This document shows positions 12,340 to 23,007 of a stretch of DNA of 64,000 nucleotides, piece after piece. Each line of letters starts with the position of its first letter. Within the stretch, counting starts at the first letter, position 1. The position numbers were made by a program, and so were the translations under genes. The notes below the pieces were generated by a model, which did not search any database, had not been told where the DNA came from, and saw only the letters and a program-made list of their open reading frames with translations. Origin of the DNA: Chrysemys picta bellii (taxonomy: Eukaryota > Chordata > Testudines > Emydidae); the NCBI RefSeq assembly GCF_011386835.1, contig NC_088805.1, positions 17,170,836 to 17,234,835 of the forward strand. The letters are read 5' to 3'.

Positions 12340-12440
12340 GTAGGTTCTTTGGCGCAGGGACTGTCTTTACTCATGTCTCTACAGTACATAGCACAATAGG
12401 GCTCTGACCTGACTGGGTCTCTGCATAATAAAAGATTTAT
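12340..12440 (+). repeat. SINE tail fragment (GGGACTGTCT...TAGCACAATGGG)
   Basis: It reads ggcgcagggactgtct, then cagtacatagcacaataggg and ctgactgggtctctgcataat. The same block recurs at 16740-16835 and 30440-30535, and on the other strand at 29085-29195. Confidence 0.6.
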
Positions 12441-12500
12441 AAAATGAATGGGTCAATTAAAAACTTTAAATGTGAAAAAATCCTCATGAAGGCAATGCTT

Positions 12501-12985
12501 TCATAGATCCATAGGTTCTAAGGCCAGACACACCCATTGTGATCATCTAGTTCAGTGGTTCTCAACCTATTTACCATTGTGGGCTGCATATGCAGCTCTC
12601 TGTGTTATCTGGGCTGCATCCACATAATATATATACTACCTATATGGCCCTGAAGTTGTCACATGGGCCGCGGCTGTGTGCTGATTGGGCTGCAAGCAGC
12701 CCTCAGGCTGCAGGTTGGGAACCAATGATCAAATCTGACCACCTATGTAATACGAGCCATAGAATTAACCCAAAATAATTCTTAGAGCATGTCGTTCAGA
12801 AAAACATCCAATCCAGATTTTAAAATTTGGCAGTGATAGCGAATCCACCCTGACGCTTGGTAAATTGTTTCAATAGTTAATTATTATCATGGTTAAAAAG
12901 TTATGCTTTATTTATGGTCTGAATTTGTCTAGCTTTCACTTCCAGCCATTGGATCGTGTTAGCCCTGTCTCTAAGGTTGCACAGC
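12501..12985 (-). mobile_element. CR1 LINE 3' end, antisense, split by a MITE
   Basis: The left part (tcatagatccataggttcta to gtgatcatctag) and right part (aaatctgacc to about 12985) match the reverse complement of a CR1 3' tail, including ccattggatcgtgtta. The copy at 26782-26885 shows the uninterrupted junction (gatcatctagtctgacctcc). Confidence 0.8.
12553..12727. mobile_element. hAT-type MITE inserted in CR1
   Basis: Its ends are cagtggttctcaacct and aggttgggaaccaatg, imperfect inverted repeats. It sits within CR1 sequence, and the duplicated 8-bp site is still recognisable as atctagtt on the left and atcaaatc on the right. The terminal motif is shared with the foldback element at 22676-23007. 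Confidence 0.78.
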
Positions 12986-12999
12986 TGTAGAATCTGTGG

Positions 13000-13620
13000 G
13001 AAAAGATAAGCTATGTTAAAGGTATGTCCATAAAGCAACCAGGAAACCCTTGTGTGGTAAAAGAATAGTCTTTCTATTCTAAATTGGTTCTTATACTGTG
13101 ACCATCACCATAGTTTGCCTTAAAAAGGTTAGTGTCTTATAAATTAATGGGTCTACTTTTCTTCCTTACCCAGTGTGTTTTTCCATGTGTAGCCCTTGCA
13201 CAGTAAAACACTGTTAAATTGTAACATCTGCTAGGGTAGTAGAGTTCTCAAATGACCTAACTGTATTAATGGTTGGCAATTAGAAGAAACCTAGTAAAGG
13301 TCCTTAGTGAGGATGACTTATTGTGGAGACTTGAACGTTCCAAATGCAGTCTTTCGATGCTTTTTTGAATCAGCCTGGCTCACAAAAGTTGGAAATAGTG
13401 GGCTCCCTTTTATCTTAATTCATCAATGATTCCAATGTCCCTTAAATTTTAATAGTCCCACAGCAGGGAGCCTCAAGCATTGATAATTTCAGCTAACAAT
13501 CTTTTTATTTTAATGTAATGAGTAACTCACACAGGAAAAGGGGTGTGTGTGTGGGTGGTTGCATGAAAGTGGAGTGTAACTTATCCACCCTTGGGGTGTG
13601 ACATTTAACAGGCCTAGCAG
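13000..13620. other. Intergenic stretch without recognisable gene
   Basis: AT-rich; no feature is supported up to the repeat that starts at 13625. Confidence 0.5.
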
Positions 13621-13624
13621 AAGT

Positions 13625-13720
13625 AGGGTGACCAGAGAGCAAGTGTGAAAAATTAGGACCCAGTTTTTTTGGAGGGGAGAGGGTATGGTTGCATACAGAA
13701 TAATATTGGGATGGTTCCAA
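13625..13720. mobile_element. Decayed GGGTGACCAGA MITE, truncated
   Basis: It begins agggtgaccagagagcaagt, then gtgaaaaattaggaccc. This matches the left part of the complete element at 61223-61344. The right inverted repeat is missing. Confidence 0.6.
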
Positions 13721-14076
13721 TAATAGTAGATGCCTGGTCCAAGTTTAAAAAAAATTCCTTTGCAAATGAGATTTAAATCAGCCCCAGGAAGGGGGAGATG
13801 CAAAGAGCATCCAGTGTGCACCCTGCAGCAACCCACCCCTCGACACTGCTGCTTGTGAACTGGGGGCGGGTAGGCGGGTGCCTCTCTCCCGGAGGGAGGG
13901 GGGAGATAGTGGCTGCTGGGTGCGTTTTTAACGCGCTTGTGGGGGCAGCAGCAGCCCAGGCCCTGCAGGCTGGGGGGCGGGAGGGCTGGCGGCGGAAGGG
14001 CCGAGCGCTGATTGGCTGAGCGCTGTGGGCTGGGCTGGGCTGCACGAGCGCTCCCCGGGGCCGGCCCAGCTCAGTA

Positions 14077-14181
14077 ATGCAGCAGCGGCAGCAGCAGCCC
14101 CGGCCGACACGCGCACGCGGAGAGCGCTCGTGGCTGCGGGGCGCCCGGCGAGCCTCTGTCTCTGCAAAGCCGGCGCACTAG
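14077..14181 (+). promoter_or_regulatory. Candidate upstream ORF in the SEPTIN5 leader
   Basis: An ATG at 14077 opens a 34-codon frame that begins with glutamine-rich codons (cag cag cgg cag cag cag) and stops at TAG 14179-14181. That is 23 nt before the septin start and in a different frame. If transcription starts upstream of 14077, this uORF would lie in the leader and could lower translation from the main start. Whether it is transcribed is unknown, and its start has only modest context (G at -3, C at +4). Confidence 0.4.
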
Positions 14182-14204
14182 GGAGCCGCCGCCCGGAGCG
14201 CAGG

Positions 14205-14247
14205 ATGAGCACCGGCCTGAGGTACAAGAGCAAGCTGGTCAACCCAG
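14205..14247 (+). CDS. SEPTIN5: SEPTIN5 exon 1a, coding part (isoform starting MSTGLRYKSK)
   Basis: Septin-5 is a GTP-binding protein that forms hetero-oligomeric filaments with other septins and restrains vesicle exocytosis in neurons and platelets. This exon gives only its N-terminus, upstream of the GTPase domain. The frame reads MSTGLRYKSKLVNP plus the first base of the next codon, then a consensus donor (CAG|gtgagc at 14245-14250). From memory the mammalian main isoform begins MSTGLRYKSKLATPEDKQ, so 12 of the first 14 residues agree. The start has A at -3 and sits in a CpG island, as expected for a first exon. Splicing to the 14393 microexon restores the frame. The long open frame running through this region in another phase (14025-14885) is a CpG-island artefact. 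Related septins have different N-termini, so septin-5 is the best call. The 5' end of the exon is not defined by the sequence. Confidence 0.9.
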
Positions 14248-14392
14248 GTGAGCGGGGCTCCGGGGGGCGCGGGGTGGGGGGCGCCGGGGCTGGGCTCAGC
14301 CTCCCTCGCTCACCCCGTCTCTTCTCGCTTTCTCCCCTGCCGCCGCCGCTGCTGGGTTCCCCGCTGGGGTGCGAACACGGATCGCCCTGCAG

Positions 14393-14403
14393 AAGAAAAA
14401 CAG
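14393..14403 (+). CDS. SEPTIN5: SEPTIN5 exon 2, 11-nt microexon (EEKQ)
   Basis: An 11-base exon is flanked by a good acceptor (ccctgcag, ending 14392) and a good donor (CAG|gtaggt). Joined to exon 1a it completes codon 15 and adds three more codons, giving VNPEEKQ. That aligns with the remembered ATPEDKQ of mammalian septin-5 and ends on a codon boundary, ready for the exon that begins DIDKQYVGF in mammals. The intron before it is only 145 bp (14248-14392). No ORF predictor would see it; it is supported by the frame, both splice sites and the homologous residues. I believe, without having checked, that the mammalian gene has a similarly tiny second exon. Confidence 0.86.
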
Positions 14404-15844
14404 GTAGGTGGGGCTTGGTCCTCCCCTCGGCCCGGAGCTGGCAGGAGCGACCCCGGCCGCATTGCTGCCCTGTGGTGTGGATGGGGGGCGATCTGCCGTG
14501 GGGTCCCCCCGGCCCAGCCCTCTGGCCGCCCATGCAGCGAGCGGGGGGCGGGGGCGCTACCTGTGCAGCCGGGGCTCGCTCGGCGTGTTTCTCCTTTGGA
14601 TGCATCCCGGGCAATAGACCGTTAGCCCCGTGGGCCGGTACCCCTGGGCGTGCGGAGCGGGGAGCTCGGGATCGAAGCAGACATTGCAGTATTCGGAGCA
14701 CGGCCCCCTGTCAAACCCCTTCCCTCCCTCTCCCCCCTGCACAATCCCTCCTCTCTCCCCCCCCCCCCCCCAGCTTGTTATTCTGGTTGATCCTCGCCTC
14801 AAGCCGCAGAAATGGGCACGCTGGGGACATCGGCTTTCGCTCTCTGGAGACGTGCGGGGATCGGGAGGGTGATGTAATCAGATGACATCAGCAGGTTTTG
14901 GGGGTTCTCGGTTTGGTCTTTGGGAGGATTTAGGGTGGTTTTACAGGAAGAGGCATTTCCTCTCCACTAAGCTTGAATTCTTGGGTAGGGAGCGAGCAGC
15001 AGGGTCCTCCTGTGTGTGCTCAAACACCCACCATCATGACAACCTCTGAAGGGAGATGCAGGCAGGGCCTGCCTGCAGCTGGGCGGAGTGGATGGAGCTG
15101 TACTGTATTCCATGAGGACCGGGGTAGGCAGTAGGAGGAGACAGTTAACACATGGGGATGCTACTACAGATTCTGTCAACAGTAGTGCCCCTATTCCCAC
15201 CCCTTCATCCTCTTGCCAGTTGCATTTTGGATGTTCCCTCTTGATTAGTCCTTCCTGTCCCAACAGGATTCTAATTCACTAGTCAGACCCGTGCACCCTA
15301 TAGCTTTCCGCCTATTGTGAGATCCTGTAACACTGTACAGCCTTGTGCTCCATAACAGTGCAACTTGTTTCACGGCAACCCAGGGGTTACCTAGTCATTG
15401 CAAAAAAACAATTATTTTTTTATGCAGCACAGTCAAGCACTGTTAAAAAGCTCTCGTGCATTTCTTGTAGTTGATGATAGTTTGAAATGGTGGGAGGGAA
15501 ATAAAATAAATCCAGTGATAGTGTGGTGATTGAAGCTTGGTAAATGGGTTTTTTCCAAACCTGAAGTGTATCACCAACATTTTCCTCTTCAGAGTTATTT
15601 TGAGGCTTGTTCTCCCAAACCCTCCCCCCACCCCCAAATCTGGAAACATACAAGTTCTGCAAGTGTAGTAAAGCCAGATCAAGCTGTAAATTGGAAAGAG
15701 AATTGTGAATCGTAGCTTAGAGAAATCAAATATAAAAATGTGTGTAGTGTTTCTTTTTTTGTTTTGTTTTTTGTTTTTGTTAAAGGGAAACATTTCTGTA
15801 TAACCCTCTTGTCTGCTCACTCCTGGTGAAAGAAGGAAGGCAGT

Positions 15845-16085
15845 GATGATGATTATTAATTTGTATGATTGTAGTGTGTAGACGCCCCTATCATGCTGCA
15901 TAAAAATAGTGAGATAGAGTCCATGCTCCAGAGAGCTTACAGTCTAGATAGATAAGACAGACAAAGGGTGGGAAGGCAAGTAGGTATGGGGAAGTGAAGT
16001 GACTTGCCCAGCGTCACACAGGAGGTGAGTAGCATTAGAACCCAGGTTCCCTGACTCCAAGGCTAGTGTTCTATCTACTAGACCC
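15845..16085 (-). mobile_element. MIR-like SINE remnant, antisense
   Basis: On the plus strand it shows agtgacttgcccagcgtcac, aggaggtgagtagcattaga and acccaggttccctgactcc. This is the reverse complement of the MIR core (cttgggcaagt and the tRNA-like head). A tail block with agagcttacagtctagatag precedes it. Confidence 0.75.
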
Positions 16086-16739
16086 CATCTTACATTTCAA
16101 CATGTCACTCTGCAGCAGAGTGTGGTTTTCCACTGTTGAAAAGCGGGCCTGGCCTCATAAATACACAGATACTTGCATATATGTCCCTGTGTTTATATGG
16201 AGAATATAGCATGGGCCTTGCATGGAAGAGCACACTTAATTATGAGTTTGTGCCAGCCGAATTACTCATGAGTGGTGGAGTGAAACCAAGCTGTGAAAAC
16301 AAAGCAATCTGCTGAAATGAGGGTAAACATCTAAATATGTATCAGTCAGTTAATATCCTTATTTAACCAGGTTAAACCCTTCCAGAACAGGTTTTCATTT
16401 ACAGTGCTGACCTGTTTAAGACAACATCACAAATGCCGGCAGATAACAAAAAATGTACCCAGCCTGTACTTTTATGCCACTATACCAGCTCCTCAAATTT
16501 AATACAAAAGCCAATTATATAAATACCCTCATAGAATAATAATCTTCAGAGAAGGCAATAAGAAATGACATTACAAGTATGGTATCATTCAGTAAAAATC
16601 TTGCACAAAATGTTATCTTAATGCCAGTGTCAGGGGCATCGTATGACTGATCTAATATGTCTGAGAAATCAGACAGAATGCTTTAAGAGAATATCGTACT
16701 ATATTTGGTTTAGACCCGTGCTACCTTAGGAGAGTGGTC

Positions 16740-16835
16740 AGGGAAGTAGTTTGTGTTTGTACATTGCCTAGCACAGTGGGACCTGGCTCCGTGAATGGAG
16801 TCCCTAGGTGCTACCATAATACTGCTAATAAATCG
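16740..16835 (+). repeat. SINE tail fragment (TAGCACAATGGG family)
   Basis: It reads gtacattgcctagcacagtg, then ggagtccctaggtgctaccataat. It is the same block as at 12340-12440. Confidence 0.6.
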
Positions 16836-16979
16836 CAATAGACTTCCTTTCTTGGAGAGAATGAGTGCTTTCCAAGGAACCTCCTGTTAATTGCGAAGTT
16901 TGGGCCTGAGCTTGTGCCACTGAAGCCGTTCCCTTCAGTGGGCACGGGGTCAAGTCGTTTGAGAGGTAGGGTGGTGGGT

Positions 16980-17110
16980 TAAGGCAGTGGACTGGGACTC
17001 AGGAGATCAGAGTTCCATTTCCAGCCTTGATTCAAGTCATTTAATCTCCCTCATTTTGCCAGCTGTGAAATGGAGATGCCACTACTTTCCTGCAGAGGGT
17101 GTCCTGAAGG
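16980..17110 (+). mobile_element. MIR-like SINE remnant, sense
   Basis: It reads ggcagtggactgggactcag, then ccagccttgattcaagtcat and ccagctgtgaaatggagatg, in the order of a MIR element. Confidence 0.65.
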
Positions 17111-17879
17111 TAAATCCATAAGTACTTGAGGGGGGCAGTCTTGGATGATGAGCTATCCTGTAAGTATCTAGATAGAAGATATTGCCTTCTCACTGTGAGG
17201 GAGATCAGGTAGAGGTGGTGACATGGCTAATGAGACACAAGCCCTTGTGCAGAAGGGAAGATCTCTGGTGTAAACATTCCTACAGGAGAAATGAAGCAAT
17301 TTGTATAAAGAATGTGTTGAGCAGTGAGCCAAGAAGGGCAAGTGCAGCTGATGGAGACTCTGCCAAAGCCTGAGGGCTCACTGTGGGTGGAATGCAGGTG
17401 AAACTGAGCACCTGGCTGAGTGGAGTGGATTGGCAGGATCCCTCTGAACCTGCCTCTCTGCTTGTGAAGTCCGTGTGACTTTGTTTGGGGTGGTTCCCTG
17501 TGTCCCTGGAGGTTGGCTTCTGATGACTCAAGGTTGTTGTGTAGCCCAGTGCTCTTTGAAGTGGTGGTGGTGTGTTTAAAAGTCTATTAATGTGGGCAAT
17601 ATCCTTTTTAAACTGGGAGGGTGAGAACCAGTTCTTACAGTTTCTCTCTCACCCACATGAAATCGCTGAGCTGTTTGGGAGTGGAAGTATGGATTAGCTG
17701 GTGGATCCAGTTCTCTTCATGTGTTTGAAAGTACAGTTTGTGCCTTCACATCCAGCTCTGTCCCTTTCCTTCCACGGCCACAATCAAAGGGTGACTCTTG
17801 GAAATGGGTCTGTACTGATCATTAAAAGTATATATTTGGGTCAAGTGTGTATGAGGGATGCTGTACAAAAGACAGGACG

Positions 17880-17901
17880 TGTGTGTGTGTGTGTGTGGAT
17901 G
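17880..17901. repeat. TG microsatellite
   Basis: A short gtgtgtgtgt run of about 20 bases. Confidence 0.8.
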
Positions 17902-18184
17902 TGTGTAAAGGTGTGGTTTGAACATAAGTCTGGACATCTGAAATTGTTTGAATTCAGTGTAATGAATCAGTTCTCCCCAAAATAATAATTGGCCTGAAAA
18001 TCATGAGATTTGAAAAAGATTGTGCATTGTTGGGTTGGGTTTTCATTTACTTTCTGGTTCTTGAACCTTTAGGTTTCACATTTTCAAGCTATTATCTGAA
18101 ATCAGGATGGCTGGAAACTTAAATGGAAATAAGGTGCAAGGAAAACCCTCAGATATCAGGAGTGTATGTGACATCGTCACTGAT

Positions 18185-18310
18185 TCCCTCACAATCTAGG
18201 GCAAATCAGTGTCCCTGTCTGTAAAATGGGGATAAAACTATTCACTTCACTATGGTGTTGTGAAGATGGATTAGCTGATGTTTGTGAAAAGGGCAGTATA
18301 AATGCTAAGA
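18185..18310 (+). mobile_element. MIR-like SINE remnant, sense
   Basis: It contains ctgtctgtaaaatggggata and gttgtgaagatggattagct, then agtataaatgctaag, typical of the 3' half of MIR. Confidence 0.65.
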
Positions 18311-18410
18311 CCTCCGATCCTGCAAGCAGCTTCTCATGCCTGTGCAGAGTCCTGTTGAAACCTATGCCCAAAAAGCTTGCAGGACTGGGACCTGTCCATG
18401 TGCATCTTTT

Positions 18411-18701
18411 AGTGTTGCCAACTCTCATGATGATTTGGTGTTTTTCTGAGAGCTCCAGCTCCTGGAAGTCACATGATTTTGTGAGACTCTGAGCTTTCAT
18501 TAACAAAAAAAAGAGGTTTTAGCCCTAATGTTAGTAGAGGAAAGCTTCAAAATGTGGCCCGAGTCCAGGTGCAGAAACCGCAAGACAGGTAAATAGAAGC
18601 CTACATCGCTTTGGCTTAAAAAATCAGGAGAGATTTAAAAAAAATAATCTCATGATTATGTAGGGCCTCACTCATAACTTCTTGAACGGTTGGCAGTACT
18701 G
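18411..18701. mobile_element. MITE, GTTGCCAACTCT type, copy 1
   Basis: The left end agtgttgccaactctcatga is answered by ttgaacggttggcagtact at the right. Inside are gagctccagctcctggaagt and caaaatgtggcccgagt, both of which recur in the same order at 55746-56088. No target duplication is visible. Confidence 0.7.
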
Positions 18702-19857
18702 GATTGTATTCAGATGCACAGTGTGTTACAGTTTGTCATTTCAAATATGTTAGAAGACTTTAAAAATTTTTTTTTTGCTGAAGACGGAGTTTTATTTGCA
18801 GTTTGGTAAATGGCTTTTTTTTTTTTTTTTGGCCAGAGTTGTATAGTTTTTCATCGGAGTGTGGGTTAGTTTGTCCCTGATACACAGCTGCTTAACTTAG
18901 ACTCCGAATCCATTGACATCTGTTCCAACCTATTAATTCTCACACTTGGCTCCACATCCTTGGCTTCCAAGAACAAGCTGCTGGAATGGGAGCAGTGAGT
19001 TGATCACAGAATCCTGAGGTAAATACTGGAAATGGTCTGAAAGCAGCACCTCTTTGCTTATTGGCTTTCTGTTTTCTGTGTAGCTTGGCCGGAGGAAGCG
19101 GAGGGGTGGAAGATTTGCACCTCACGGCTCTGTCAGCTGTGGTGTGTATGCTGCTGATTTTCTTTGGTTCAGCTAAAAAGGCAACTTGCTGTGTAGCCTC
19201 CCAAAGCAGACAACAGTTCAGTGCTAAGCACGGCTGTGTCAGGAGCTGGGGTGGGGGTGGGGGCTACAGTGTGTCAAGAGGTTCAGCCCTTGACTGGATC
19301 GCCTTCTGTCATGCATCTGTCCATATCGTTTTGTTGCAGGGGCCCCCTGCCATGCACAGATGGTCTACTCTGGGCAGGGAAAGCCTGGCCCAGGCAAGAC
19401 TTACCGTAGTGGCATCTGATGTTTCCTTGCGTGACTTCTGAAGAAGGGGTAGCAAAATGAGGGCAGTGTACAGGCGGCTTGGTCGTACTGATCCAAACTG
19501 CTTGAAATCTGGGCACGGAACCTGGCAGATGGAATGATGCTGCCGTTCTTATTTCAGCTCGTCAGTTATTCATGCTACAAATGGATAAAGTGGCCTGCAA
19601 GGAGGGCAGAGAAGGGGTTGAGCCCTCTGGGCCCGTGCTGCCTCATACAAGTACAGCCCAGTAGTTCACGAAAAGGAGAAGTAAGAATTTTCTGGCTGTG
19701 GATTTTCTCCTCCCAACTTCCACAAACCACTCAGCCACTTGTGCATGTGTCAGATGATGTAGCGGCAAGTTTCCAGGGCATGGTGCTGGGGCTTGTAGAT
19801 GCTGTGGAGGAGAATTACAGGGACATTATCCAGACTTTTAGATGCTGAAGAGCATAT

Positions 19858-19915
19858 TTAGGGCCTGATCCTGCCCTCACCGAAGTCAATAAAGCAGGAT
19901 CCAAGCCCTGTTTAG
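19858..19915. repeat. Short palindromic repeat (ATCCTGC type)
   Basis: It reads gggcctgatcctgccctcac, then gaagtcaat and a partial inverse (gcaggatccaagccc). Confidence 0.55.
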
Positions 19916-20132
19916 GTCCTGCAGATGGTCTAGAGTAGCGTTTCTGAACGGTTGGGTCACAAAAGGCAGTGGGGCGAGGTATTGCAAGTGTTGTTACAAT
20001 CTAAAGCAAAGCAAATCTCATTCTGCCCACTCCCCGCACCATGTTGTCCTTCCAAGTCAAGTGTTCTCTGTCAACCTCTCGAAATGCGCATGCAAATCAA
20101 TTACCTCGGGTTAGCACGGATCCTTTTATTTA

Positions 20133-20471
20133 CAGTCGAGCCTCTGAGTTCTGAACACCAGAGTTACGGACTGACCAGTTAACCACACACCTCATTTGGA
20201 ACTGGACGTACACCATCAGGCAGGAGCAGAGACCAACAACAACAAAAAAGCAGATGAAGTACAGTACTGTGTTAAATGTAAACTGCTAAAAAAATAAATA
20301 AAGGGAAAGCAGCATTTTTCTTCTGCCTAGTAAAGTTTCAAAGCCATACTTAGTCAGTGTTCGGTTGTAAACTTTTGAAAGAACAACCAGAACGTTTTGT
20401 CCAGAGTTACAAACGTTTGAGTTACCAACAACCTCCATTCCTGAGGTGTTTGTAACTCTGACATTCTACTA
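20133..20471. mobile_element. Tc1/mariner-pogo-type MITE with TA duplication
   Basis: The left end, cagtcgagcctctgagttct gaacacc, is matched by ggtgtttgtaactctgacat followed by tctacta at the right. TA flanks both sides. The interior has internal repeats of the end (cagagttacgg, gagttaccaacaacctc) and no coding capacity. It resembles Tigger-derived elements, in which a TA site is expected. Confidence 0.72.
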
Positions 20472-20629
20472 TATACTCTTCTGGTAAATGTAAAGGGATC
20501 ACACAATTTTTTGATGTTGAATAAGGAATTGCCAAACTGAAAAGGCTGAGAAAGTGTTCCAGAGAGAAAAGCAAGCGTATCAGTTCACTGTGTTCTGGAT
20601 AGTTTTTGTAGTCAGACTTCTCTTTCAGT

Positions 20630-21060
20630 CGCCTGATGGATCATATTTTTAAATATTTGGAAATCCTATAAACCAGACAAAAGGCATATTCATCCAGCTA
20701 GTCTCCCTCCTGCCCCTCGACAGGGCATGGTTGTACCCTACCATATATTTCTTACTGCTTTGCCCAGTTTAATTTTAAATATCCCAAGCAGTGGGGCTTC
20801 CACTGCTTTCTTGGGGACACTCTCACAATTTTCATTAGACTAAATTCTCCTTTACTTACTTTCATTCTGTTGCACCTAGTGATTCCGTGGGTACCACACC
20901 AGTTCAGCAAAGCATTTAAACATGTGCTTACTGCTTCGCTGACTCGAAGCCTAGATAATTCCTCTCTGGCCTTAATGTTTCCACATTTTGTGGGCAGTTT
21001 TCATGTCTCCCAGTATAGATCCCACTTAGCCAAGTCAAACTGAGGCCCTGGCATGGTATC
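20630..21060 (-). mobile_element. Probable old CR1 LINE fragment, antisense
   Basis: Stretches such as tttaaatatcccaagcagtg and gggcttccactgctttcttg resemble the reverse complement of CR1 reading-frame ends. Decay is heavy and the borders are estimates. Confidence 0.45.
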
Positions 21061-22139
21061 AGGGGAATCTTGTCTTTCCTCATATGTCAGTCCCTCCAGT
21101 TAATTCATTTGTGTTGCTCTTATCTGAGCTCCAGTGTGCAAGTAGGGGGGACACTCACATGGTCAACACCTGGAGTTTGCAAACATTCTGCCCCAGGAGC
21201 TGAGATTTCTATAGCATCATGTTATCTCACCGCCCTTTGAGAAAGGGAAATCCTAGGTCTTGGTGCTAAAGGGTTAACGAGCAGAAGCCAGTGGCCTCTT
21301 GAACTGTATTGCTTCACTAGGCCTGGTGTTGGAGTTATTGTAGCAGCAAAAGATGGTGTACAGGAAAACCACAACGGACAATTATTCAATATTTACAGCC
21401 CAAATACAAGAGGTGTTTTGAATACATACTGCATGGAGAAAATCTGCTAAGTATATGTGTGCATGTTAGCAGGGAGTGTCTTAGTACATGGAATAATTCT
21501 CATGTGGGCAGGTTTGTGTGTATTTCTGTGTCTGCAGTGTGGTTAGCCTCGAAGCGTAGGAAAAAAGAGGTCTGTTTTCTGTCACACATTCCTCTTGTAT
21601 GGTGAGTTGTGCAATGTCGCTGGGCTGTAGAGCAGTTCACACAGTTTGTCTTCATGGAGAGGGTGCTGCCTATCTGTGATCGAGCGTGATATGCTGCACG
21701 GCTGCAGTGGGGAATAGGGTCCCAAAACGTACGTACCCACCCTGTCAGTACGTGGATTACAGTTATTCCAAGGCTGCTCTATCCAACGTACTTGTATTAA
21801 AAAAAAAAAAAAAAAAAGGATGGTATCGTATACTGATCAGTTGCATTTGTGTGTCGTGCCACCCTCTAGTAGCAAGGCCATAGACAGAATAAAGGACACC
21901 CTATTACCACCGCTCAAGTGGGGAAGAACTGTGCTTTTGGGGTGGAAAGTCTAGGTTGCTAAGTTCCAGTTTCTTAGGAATGTGTGTGAGATTGTTTCTG
22001 CAGCCCCTGAATTGCTTCTAGTTTGACTTTGTCATTCAAAACTAGATCCCATCTTGCCCCTTCTCAGGGATAATCAGGGCCTCTCTCTCCCAAAGCCAAC
22101 CTGTGAGAGACTGTTAATTTCTGGATACCTCCATGCCAG

Positions 22140-22570
22140 AGCGATGTCAACAAATTGAAGGGAGTTCAGAGAAGAGCAACGACAATGATTAAGGGAGAAG
22201 AGGGACTGGTTGACTGACTGAGGTAAGCTTGGCCCAATGCTGGCCAAGGGAAGCGGAGAGGAAGTGAAACCCTGCACAAGTAACTGAAAGGGAGTGACCC
22301 TCTCTCCGAGGAGGGAGGACAATCGTTGGGGGGTGTGACTGGGATTGGTAGAACTTGCCAGGCATGAAGTTAAACAAAGAGACATTGCGGATGAAATATC
22401 AGATGCTTTCCAAAGGTGGAATCGTAGATTGTGGAGCAGCGTCCGTAGGGACATGGGTGGGAGCTGGGGTGTTTAAAACCCGGCTGGCCTGGACTCTGTA
22501 GGGAACAATCCCACATTGGCAGAGGGAAAGGCTATGGGAACCTACAAGATCTTTCCATCTCTAATTTCTG
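22140..22570 (+). mobile_element. Old CR1 LINE 3' end, sense
   Basis: Its start translates to residues like DVNKLKGVQRRATTMIKGEE, the conserved C-terminal part of the CR1 polyprotein. The end, gatctttccatctctaattt, is a CR1-type tail. The middle is decayed. Confidence 0.72.
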
Positions 22571-22675
22571 ATTCAGCGAGCTTGGGGCTTTCACTCCCCT
22601 TTTCATTGTGAGCTGTTCTTTCATCCCTATAAAGTAACTTCTTTCCTCCTTCCACCTGCAAAGCATCATCTACAT

Positions 22676-23007
22676 CAGTGGTTCTCAAAGCCAGTCTGCC
22701 GCTTGTTCAGGGAAGGCCCCTGGCGGGCCGGGCCGGTTTGTTTACCTGCCGCGTCCGCAGGTTCGGCCGATCGCAGCTCCCACTGGCTGCGGTTCGCTGT
22801 CCCAGGCCAATGGGGGCTGTGAGAAGCCGCGGCCAGCACATCCCTTGGCCCACACCGCTTCCCGCACCCCCATTGGCCTGAAGCGGCGAATCGCGGACAG
22901 TGGGAGCTGCGATTGGCCGAACCTGCAGACGCGGCAGGTAAACAAACCAGCCCGGCCCGCCAGGGGCTTTCCCTGAACAAGCAGCGGCCCAAGTTTGAGA
23001 ACCACTG
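22676..23007. mobile_element. 332-bp foldback (palindromic) hAT-type element
   Basis: The left arm (cagtggttctcaaagccagt onward) pairs with the right arm (ending aagtttgagaaccactg) over nearly the full length. Inner blocks such as tgtttacctgccgcgtccgc and gcagacgcggcaggtaaaca are reverse complements, and only the central 60 or so bases fail to pair. A perfect 8-bp target duplication, atctacat, flanks it (22668-22675 and 23008-23015). It encodes nothing; open frames across it on both strands are near mirror images of each other. Confidence 0.92.

Larger units (their letters stand above)
13860..14560 (+). promoter_or_regulatory. SEPTIN5: CpG-island promoter of SEPTIN5 (promoter 1a)
   Basis: A sharp rise in G+C and CpG density surrounds exon 1a, against AT-rich flanks. 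Visible elements are GC boxes (gggggcggg around 13861 and ggggggcggg around 13972) and an inverted CCAAT box (attgg, 14011-14015). No convincing TATA box was seen, which suits a CpG-island promoter with dispersed starts. Transcription probably begins between about 14020 and 14190. The edges of the island are judged by eye. Confidence 0.75.

Noticed and set aside
14025..14885. 286-codon open frame over the CpG island
   Set aside because: It runs through exon 1a in another frame, crosses both splice sites and an intron, and shows only alanine/glycine/proline-rich low-complexity sequence.
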